A DNA stretch of 64,000 nt, from positions 36,684,339 to 36,748,338 of the forward strand of contig OU015532.1 of NCBI GenBank assembly GCA_907165065.1, written 5' to 3'. Source of the DNA: Caprimulgus europaeus. Taxonomy: Eukaryota; Chordata; Aves; Caprimulgiformes; Caprimulgidae. Both the position numbers and the translations under genes were made by a program. Positions within the stretch are counted from its first letter, which is position 1. Every line of letters starts with the position of its first letter. Below, piece after piece: positions 61,601-64,000 of this stretch. The notes beneath the pieces are model-generated. The model was not told where the DNA came from. It worked only from the letters and a program-made list of their open reading frames with translations, and made no database searches.

Positions 61601-63414
61601 AACAGAATTATGACACTACAGACAGGATTAGGATTTTTAAGGGGTAATGAGCAGCAGGAATAGATTCCCTATTTGAATAGAAATGGTTCATGTTTCAGCT
61701 GGTTTACTAAAGAAAATCGGGAATAAATGTGATCAGCAAAGTTATGTGAAATGAAGAAATTCCTGGCAGTTTATGAAGCATCTTCTGTTGCTTTTTTTTT
61801 TTTTTTTTTAGCTACAAACCTGATGAATTCTGCTCTGTAAAAATCATTCACTTTTCTAAAGCAGATGTGAAAATGTCTTGAGTTTTAAAACTGCTGAACT
61901 GAAATTTCCCAAATAAATAGTTGCTTAAACTTGTACAATGAAAAATACCTCCACATTTGGAGACTGGGAGTGTTTTGGTAGTTGGCATTTTGAGCCAGTA
62001 ACACGGAAATAATCAGCACTTTTTTTGCATGTTTTGTTTTGTTTTTAATGGGAAATGTGCTCTGGGAAGTGAAAGGTCACGGTAACAGGCTGTGTGATAA
62101 TCCAGTTTTCCTGTTTTCTGTACTGAGACTGTGTTGCAATATTAACAAACAACTTTGAATTTAGGTTTCTACGAAATCTGGGTTGGATCCAGGTGGAGCA
62201 TGGCATGCCTGGGGCATGGCTTGCCTTAAAGCTGGGAATTTGAGTTCAGCAAGAGAGAAGTTTAACCGATGTTTAAAGCCACCTATGGATCTAAACCAAC
62301 TGAACCACGGTTCGAGGCTGGTCCAGGATGTGATACAGTACCTGGAGTCCACAGTGAAGCCCATAGTCATTGCGGTAAGAGCATTCTGTTCTGTCTGCTC
62401 TGAAGGGCTCTAGCAAAGACAAGCAGTGATGTTTTAATACACATCTTCTGTCAATGCATGTTAGGTTTTTTCCCTTTCTTTTGTTCTGATTGCTTATTGC
62501 AAACTGAGCACTGTTGAGGAATTTGTTAGCTGTTTCATCACAGTGAATTGATGGCTAAGAACCAGATCATAGGATTTTGTAGTAATTTGAGGCATACTTA
62601 GTGGTGGGAAAAGAAGCTGTACTACTGTACAGCTTGAGGAAGTTAAACTCAATCCCAGCAACATGTTGTGATGCTGCAGTGATGCCATTTTTCTGCTGAA
62701 ACTCTTGATAACTTTGGAGTAATTAAAAAGAGAATTTACAAATGCTGTCCCACTCTTATTTCCTTGTCAAAAAGCACTATTACGTGGTTTGGAATTAGCT
62801 CTGGAAGTTTTGATTAGGTACCAAAAAATTACTTTTAGTACTAATTAATTGCAGAATCATAATGATGAAAGACCTCTTAGTAGTACATATTTCAGGAGAA
62901 TAAAAAAGCCTGTTTGAACTAGGTTATTGAAGTAGCTGTTGGCAGTGGAATTGTGTTTAAAGAAATAAGCCTCCTGTCTGTCCCTGGAAACAGAGCAACA
63001 CTCAGCACCTCTGTTGATAGCAGGTTTTCAGTCTAGTGTTTATAAAAAGCATTACTGGATTCTTGCCCCTCTAAAGTGGTATCTATTTTAAAAACAACAA
63101 TAACAGAAGTGCTCCAGGGCTGAGTGACAGGATCTAACTGAAAATCAATTTTTTCCTCTTACTCATCACCTATCATTGATTCTCTGCTTTGATGGCAGGA
63201 TGATGATTACTTTGCCACATTGAGGGAACTTGAAGCAACACTGAGAACAAGAAGTCTGTCTCTGGAGATGATGTGTGAGGGGAAGATTCAACACAACAGC
63301 TACTATCAAGAGTGCTTGTTCTATTTACACAGTTATGGCACTAATCTGGCAATAATAAGCTTTTACATGAGGCACGACTGCATGAGAGAAGCACTGCTTC
63401 ACTTGTTGAATAAG
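22497..63414 (+). CDS. ZFYVE26: Spastizin / FYVE-CENT (ZFYVE26), first 34 coding exons; 3' end outside window
   Basis: Spastizin is a large PI3P-binding endolysosomal protein. With spatacsin (SPG11) and AP-5 it supports lysosome reformation and autophagy, and it also acts in cytokinesis; loss in humans causes SPG15. The 34 exons listed separately join to 6648 nt with every splice phase consistent and every intron GT-AG, giving 2216 codons; the human protein is about 2539 aa. The N-terminus (LFGFFCECVRRGDWELAQAC) sets the start; that ATG has A at -3. Alpha-helical, Leu-rich sequence fills most of the length, broken by an acidic/Ser linker (about 590-620) and a Ser-rich linker (about 795-845). 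The FYVE finger spans about 1825-1890, with WIPD, RRHHCRRCGR, RVCDQC and all four CxxC pairs. Conserved C-terminal helices follow. Intron 24 contains CR1 and LTR insertions. Confidence 0.98.
24165..24243 (+). CDS. ZFYVE26: ZFYVE26 coding exon 2
   Basis: Residues 64-90 (TAWLWLLVLEKWLAR). Acceptor CTTTTGTAG, donor CAG|GTACAG. Short and easily missed, but needed for phase. Confidence 0.94.
25075..25164 (+). CDS. ZFYVE26: ZFYVE26 coding exon 3
   Basis: Residues 91-120 (TVPVVLRRETEFLLFLEELQ). Acceptor TGTTTCAG, donor AAG|GTGAGC, phase 0 at both ends. Confidence 0.95.
25165..27081 (+). other. ZFYVE26: ZFYVE26 intron 3 (1.9 kb)
   Basis: No recognisable element. It is AT-rich, with an A-rich stretch near 26665-26695. 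Confidence 0.6.
27082..27634 (+). CDS. ZFYVE26: ZFYVE26 coding exon 4
   Basis: Residues 121-305: SALRKLLLRAPHRAKALLEF, LVDTIYAALSIVTFD, then EGSPLKEEKLLNCMLRKRSH. It ends in phase 1 at AAAAAG|GTTTGT. Confidence 0.97.
28953..29080 (+). CDS. ZFYVE26: ZFYVE26 coding exon 5
   Basis: Residues 305-347 (LEQLDTERTVMSLFSDP and AYFYCLSSSKHFLEQIL). Acceptor GTTTTTCAG, donor CTG|GTATGG. Confidence 0.96.
29925..30089 (+). CDS. ZFYVE26: ZFYVE26 coding exon 6
   Basis: Residues 348-402 (VTALTLLKRED and LLVLLGWTHCQSLESAKALL). Phase 0 at both ends; donor CAG|GTAAAT. Confidence 0.97.
31220..31308 (+). CDS. ZFYVE26: ZFYVE26 coding exon 7
   Basis: Residues 403-432 (DFCDGLWAQVEVLEWCIQQN). It ends in phase 2 at ACAG|GTAAAA. 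Confidence 0.96.
31576..31736 (+). CDS. ZFYVE26: ZFYVE26 coding exon 8
   Basis: Residues 432-486 (VYSLHHLTNLLALNEDDVTE and LLQKVPARDQ). It ends in phase 1. Confidence 0.97.
31737..34930 (+). other. ZFYVE26: ZFYVE26 intron 8 (3.2 kb)
   Basis: The longest intron of this gene in the window. I see no exon, non-coding RNA gene or identifiable repeat; it is AT-rich with short T-runs. Confidence 0.55.
34931..35113 (+). CDS. ZFYVE26: ZFYVE26 coding exon 9
   Basis: Residues 486-547. It contains the strongly conserved FCAMKYAIYALCVNSHQHSK and a CxxC (CRDC). Acceptor CCTCCACAG; phase 1 at both ends. Confidence 0.97.
35686..36339 (+). CDS. ZFYVE26: ZFYVE26 coding exon 10
   Basis: Residues 547-765. LEVLENIFSLLFVSYSDLH leads into the acidic LPEDYAEDDDLDKKS and a Ser-rich linker (RRSSTSESPQH), then LNLKHFTSGVTGFLVDD. 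Low-complexity acidic and Ser patches suggest a flexible, phosphorylatable loop. Confidence 0.97.
37429..37480 (-). mobile_element. CR1 LINE 3'-end fragment
   Basis: ATTCATAGAATCATTTAGAT followed by TGGAAGAGAC is the reverse complement of a CR1 3' end. A short, decayed copy in ZFYVE26 intron 10. Confidence 0.75.
37758..37847 (+). CDS. ZFYVE26: ZFYVE26 coding exon 11
   Basis: Residues 765-795, basic (SRRYCSLIRCSSFKKRSRSQ). Of two nearby donors (37836 and 37847), only CAG|GTGGGT at 37847 keeps phase 1 with exon 12. Confidence 0.88.
38547..38615 (+). CDS. ZFYVE26: ZFYVE26 coding exon 12
   Basis: Residues 795-818, Ser/Thr-rich (SPSLESTSSELSTSTS). Acceptor CCATTTTAG; phase 1 at both ends. Confidence 0.94.
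39263..39414 (+). CDS. ZFYVE26: ZFYVE26 coding exon 13
   Basis: Residues 818-868 (NPLIPMMLSPPESLLVSCVL, then GNFVEAHQ). Acceptor GTCTTGCAG, donor CAG|GTAAAT. Confidence 0.97.
39602..39656 (-). mobile_element. CR1 LINE 3'-end fragment
   Basis: TCACAGAATCACAGAATGTT followed by AGGGATTGGAAGGGACCTCC is the reverse complement of the CR1 3' tail. It lies in ZFYVE26 intron 13. Confidence 0.85.
40793..40991 (+). CDS. ZFYVE26: ZFYVE26 coding exon 14
   Basis: Residues 869-935 (GELVFMERYQEAVREMARVE and SGSGRSTLQAIGNAAAA). The acceptor TTTTGGAAG has a weak pyrimidine tract, but the protein match leaves no doubt. It ends in phase 1. Confidence 0.95.
41313..41576 (+). CDS. ZFYVE26: ZFYVE26 coding exon 15
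   Basis: Residues 935-1023 (MVFYSISDVTDKLLATSG and FDLACTQCHLWKTCKQLLET). Phase 1 at both ends. Confidence 0.97.
41755..41874 (+). CDS. ZFYVE26: ZFYVE26 coding exon 16
   Basis: Residues 1023-1063 (RPDFVLLHSEGVKGFPAVLQ and ISKILNYS). Acceptor TGTTCCAG; phase 1 at both ends. Confidence 0.95.
41997..42011 (+). repeat. Poly(G) run of 15 in ZFYVE26 intron 16
   Basis: Fifteen consecutive G followed by AGGG, about 130 nt before exon 17. A similar run of 11 G lies at 14366-14376 in PLEK2 intron 8. Confidence 0.9.
42141..42305 (+). CDS. ZFYVE26: ZFYVE26 coding exon 17
   Basis: Residues 1063-1118 (HLLQACYPALTEESIINE and LSQNLDQILKAL). It aligns with a less conserved stretch of the human protein. It ends in phase 1 at ATGG|GTGAGT. 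Confidence 0.93.
42406..42431. repeat. (TA)n microsatellite
   Basis: A short uninterrupted TA run in ZFYVE26 intron 17. A GGTT/T-rich tract follows at about 42770-42815. Confidence 0.85.
43231..43458 (+). CDS. ZFYVE26: ZFYVE26 coding exon 18
   Basis: Residues 1118-1194 (LLGALVEQASLKPTELQKHL and FFDYTTTLAAVVLRSLNAEL). Acceptor TTCAAACCAG; phase 1 at both ends. Confidence 0.95.
44880..44985 (+). CDS. ZFYVE26: ZFYVE26 coding exon 19
   Basis: Residues 1194-1229 (VKMGNPFILLQQSPSQLLSQ, then LVFEKQVHPDR). It ends in phase 2 at ACAG|GTTGGT. Confidence 0.95.
45722..46461 (+). CDS. ZFYVE26: ZFYVE26 coding exon 20 (largest)
   Basis: Residues 1229-1476, 740 nt. It opens LSSLLAKEELNLNVQQVIV, includes CCCEPLSLC and LSWMEFRGKREVPLGLEQ, and ends VSVKDAVLSCAAAEG. 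It ends in phase 1 at GAAG|GTGAGA. Confidence 0.98.
46495..46597 (+). repeat. T/G-only low-complexity tract
   Basis: A pyrimidine-poor pattern of T-runs and G-runs (TTTTTTGGGGG-like) starting about 30 nt after the exon 20 donor. A similar T/G tract lies near 55948-56020 before exon 28. Confidence 0.85.
47115..47311 (+). CDS. ZFYVE26: ZFYVE26 coding exon 21
   Basis: Residues 1476-1541 (DGWQYLFPVKNATLRSRLAL and CLEILAYCISDLG). Acceptor CCCCACAG; donor AAG|GTACAA, phase 0. Confidence 0.97.
48204..48308 (+). CDS. ZFYVE26: ZFYVE26 coding exon 22
   Basis: Residues 1542-1576 (WNDWQDLKKACTDDPQTIMN). Phase 0 at both ends. Confidence 0.95.
48898..49020 (+). CDS. ZFYVE26: ZFYVE26 coding exon 23
   Basis: Residues 1577-1617 (YELCEEWGHLYPVPREDLIN, then LHREHLLHLLEMGD). 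Donor CAG|GTAGTA, phase 0. Confidence 0.97.
49754..49930 (+). CDS. ZFYVE26: ZFYVE26 coding exon 24
   Basis: Residues 1618-1676 (ASHFLADYLTAHFYANLTTA and EIQALYMGSK). Donor AAG|GTGAGT, phase 0. Confidence 0.97.
50041..50433 (+). mobile_element. CR1 LINE 3' fragment with internal duplication
   Basis: It reads as a decayed CR1 3' region and ends with ATTCTATGATTCTATGGC, the CR1 3' repeat. Within it, a segment of about 40 bp around 50130-50200 (TTGTAGTAAGGTGG and TTGTAGCAAGGTGG) is present twice. It lies in ZFYVE26 intron 24. Confidence 0.9.
51300..51386 (+). mobile_element. LTR 5'-end fragment (endogenous retrovirus), sense
   Basis: TGTGTTGGGTCTGGCTGAGA and ATAGTGCTGTGTTTTGTATT match what I remember of the 5' end of an abundant avian LTR. 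It is cut off after about 87 nt, where the tRNA-like segment begins. No retroviral gene is present. Confidence 0.7.
51387..51441 (-). mobile_element. Retroviral primer-binding site extended into a 55-nt tRNA-Lys copy
   Basis: On the plus strand this is positions 22-76 of tRNA-Lys(CTT), including the anticodon arm (GACTCTTAATC) and a terminal CCA. By my count 49 of 55 bases match, with four of six differences at CpG sites. Read on the minus strand it follows an LTR end after 8 nt and starts with TGGTGCCCAACATGGGGC, a Lys-type primer-binding site. It is not a functional tRNA gene because the first 21 nt are absent. Confidence 0.75.
51450..51735 (-). mobile_element. LTR 3'-end fragment (endogenous retrovirus), antisense
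   Basis: Starting TGTGATGGGTTGACATTGCC on the plus strand, this is the reverse complement of an LTR end (CCATCACA). It contains an antisense AATAAA (51627-51632) and segments resembling the avian LTR I recall. Its far edge is blurred, but LTR-like sequence appears to reach within about 15 nt of the exon 25 acceptor. Not a coding region. Confidence 0.65.
51748..51994 (+). CDS. ZFYVE26: ZFYVE26 coding exon 25
   Basis: Residues 1677-1759 (LEQLLMNMKVDWVAMAVQTL and LLAGQEIGFTVEDIDNLLSK). Acceptor GTGTCTCAG. It ends in phase 1 at TCAG|GTGACT. Confidence 0.97.
53113..53211 (+). CDS. ZFYVE26: ZFYVE26 coding exon 26
   Basis: Residues 1759-1792 (SLIRIQESLNQVLECEALSK). Poorly conserved linker before the FYVE region; phase 1 at both ends. 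Confidence 0.92.
53212..55072 (+). other. ZFYVE26: ZFYVE26 intron 26 (1.9 kb)
   Basis: AT-rich with T-runs. No repeat or RNA gene recognised. Confidence 0.55.
55073..55230 (+). CDS. ZFYVE26: ZFYVE26 coding exon 27 (start of FYVE finger)
   Basis: Residues 1792-1844. PQEFVPPEKPPPKQQ leads to WIPDDTETICMVCKTERFTM, the FYVE WxxD motif (Trp1825) and first CxxC (1834/1837). Donor ATG|GTAAGA, phase 0. Confidence 0.97.
56204..56373 (+). CDS. ZFYVE26: ZFYVE26 coding exon 28 (FYVE finger core)
   Basis: Residues 1845-1901. FNRRHHCRRCGRLVCSSC carries the PI3P-binding RRHHCR motif. SRVCDQCYSYY gives the RVC motif and last CxxC. It ends in phase 2 at GCAT|GTAAGT. Confidence 0.98.
56958..57053. repeat. 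Long inverted repeat (hairpin 1) in ZFYVE26 intron 28
   Basis: Left arm 56958-56992 and right arm 57017-57053 pair almost completely (CTGAAAAGAGTGAGTTTTAC against GTAAAACTTACTCTTTTCAG), with a loop of about 24 nt. The arms are about 35 bp. Confidence 0.9.
57063..57152. repeat. Long inverted repeat (hairpin 2) in ZFYVE26 intron 28
   Basis: Left core 57073-57094 and right core 57124-57145 pair over 22 bp with three central mismatches (CCTCTTTTC/GAAAAGAGG and GCAAGCCTGC/GCAGGCTTGC). Weaker pairing extends to CAGCAT/ATGCTG at the outer ends. It starts 9 nt after hairpin 1. Confidence 0.88.
57711..57739 (+). CDS. ZFYVE26: ZFYVE26 coding exon 29 (29-nt microexon)
   Basis: Residues 1901-1911 (RKEDQNQVE). 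Chosen because it alone restores phase between exon 28 (phase 2) and exon 30 (phase 1), with acceptor TTATTACAG and donor GAAG|GTAAGG. A second CAG right after the acceptor allows a 26-nt version. There is no strong protein match because this linker is variable. Confidence 0.75.
57740..59828 (+). other. ZFYVE26: ZFYVE26 intron 29 (2.1 kb)
   Basis: No recognisable repeat, RNA gene or exon. Mostly AT-rich. Confidence 0.55.
59829..59950 (+). CDS. ZFYVE26: ZFYVE26 coding exon 30
   Basis: Residues 1911-1951 (VVRIPKATELEWIFSLNEEE and VVRSEFYYEQ). Acceptor TGGCTGCAG; phase 0 at the end. Confidence 0.97.
60045..60265 (+). CDS. ZFYVE26: ZFYVE26 coding exon 31
   Basis: Residues 1952-2025 (CGHQLIEHCCKLSQGLTNPE and MKQLLFSAKMMFVKAG). 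The intron before it is only 94 nt. It ends in phase 2 at ACAG|GTGATT. Confidence 0.98.
60915..61062 (+). CDS. ZFYVE26: ZFYVE26 coding exon 32
   Basis: Residues 2025-2074 (YISKVDVLNILVAAAYRPIP and AAVTRLRNRLLEAEYYQ). Donor GAG|GTAATG, phase 0. Confidence 0.98.
62165..62374 (+). CDS. ZFYVE26: ZFYVE26 coding exon 33
   Basis: Residues 2075-2144. AWHAWGMACLKAGNLSSARE resembles a TPR-like helical pair, followed by LKPPMDLNQLNHGSRLVQDV. Donor GCG|GTAAGA, phase 0. Confidence 0.97.
63199..63414 (+). CDS. ZFYVE26: ZFYVE26 coding exon 34 (last in window)
   Basis: Residues 2145-2216 (DDDYFATLRELEATLRTRSL, YYQECLFYLHSYGTNLAIIS, then REALLHLLNK). Donor AAG|GTGAGT, phase 0. Roughly 320 more residues are expected beyond the window. 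Confidence 0.98.
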
Positions 63415-64000
63415 GTGAGTTTTGCCTTAGCTACTTTTCAGATTTCAAAGAGGATTTCAAGGCCAGTCTAAGACTGTAATGAGCATCATGCAACATTCTG
63501 GGTGTTTTTCCACACAGGAGTTTTCTGAGGTCCTGAATATTGTTTTAAGAACTATCCAGTGACTGACGAGAATTCAGTGACTTGAAAAAATAACTGTGAT
63601 CTTTACATCTTGGTTTAATTTCTCTTCCCCATTGTGTTGAAATAGTGGCTTCTGGAGAGGAGAAGTGCTTTATTTTTCTTTTTCTAGAGGTTCTGCATCA
63701 ACAGCACTTCATCTTTTTTCTACAAAGCTGAAAACTTGGGACTATTGTCACACAGTTCAGGAGAGAGAAGGAAAATTTTGAATTCCAACATGTGTATAAC
63801 ACTAGATGCTTTACTCTCTGTCACAGTGGCTCTGTCTCTTTGTATTGTTTGTTGGAATTAGACACCCATGTTTGCACTTCTGTAACTGTTGGGAATATAA
63901 GGGAATTACAGGATCATGTCCCAGAGGACAGAAATCTAGGGAAGCGAAGAGTGGTTTCCAGTTCTCCCCTAGGAAAACTGTATAATATAGGAGGGCTTAA
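63415..64000 (+). other. ZFYVE26: ZFYVE26 intron 34, truncated by window edge
   Basis: No further exon was recognised before the right edge. Confidence 0.7.

Noticed and set aside
1-64000. CRISPR arrays, operons, prokaryotic-style mobile elements
   Set aside because: The window is spliced vertebrate nuclear DNA; no such structures were seen. No AT-AC introns were found among the mapped junctions.

Overview
The window reads as vertebrate nuclear DNA, most likely from a bird. It has large spliced genes with GT-AG introns, low coding density, one CpG-island promoter, CR1 LINE fragments ending in the avian ATTCTRTG-type 3' repeat, and pieces of an LTR family I recognise from bird genomes. Species cannot be fixed from the sequence. 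All gene calls come from translating exons, checking splice sites and phase, and comparing with proteins I remember; no database search was run.

Layout. (1) 1-4600 is non-coding as far as I can see. It may be flank or 3' UTR of an upstream gene. (2) 4796-14887 (+) is a complete nine-exon PLEK2 (pleckstrin-2, 355 aa, PH-DEP-PH). Intron 7 carries a CR1 LINE, and the 3' UTR holds an ancient amniote repeat. (3) 20960-17075 (-) is a four-exon galectin-related gene of the LGALSL/GRP type, 143 aa as modelled, convergent with PLEK2. Its first, very short coding exon is the least certain part. (4) 21600-22700 is a CpG island with ETS, CCAAT and two YY1-type motifs. It drives ZFYVE26 (+) and lies about 1 kb head-to-head from the galectin-like gene. 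(5) 22497-63414 (+) holds the first 34 coding exons of ZFYVE26 (spastizin): 6648 nt in perfect phase, 2216 codons, with the FYVE zinc finger at about residues 1825-1890. The gene runs off the right edge.

The genes share a loose membrane-lipid theme. PLEK2 has two PH domains that link PI3K signalling to actin, and ZFYVE26 reads PI3P on endolysosomes. I see no operon-like logic beyond the possible divergent promoter.

The most interesting items are these. A galectin-related paralog beside PLEK2 mirrors the LGALSL-PLEK linkage on human chromosome 2 and keeps some sugar-binding residues that LGALSL lost. A rearranged retroviral LTR in ZFYVE26 intron 24 carries a 55-nt copy of tRNA-Lys and abuts the exon 25 splice acceptor. 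Two long hairpins stand side by side in ZFYVE26 intron 28.
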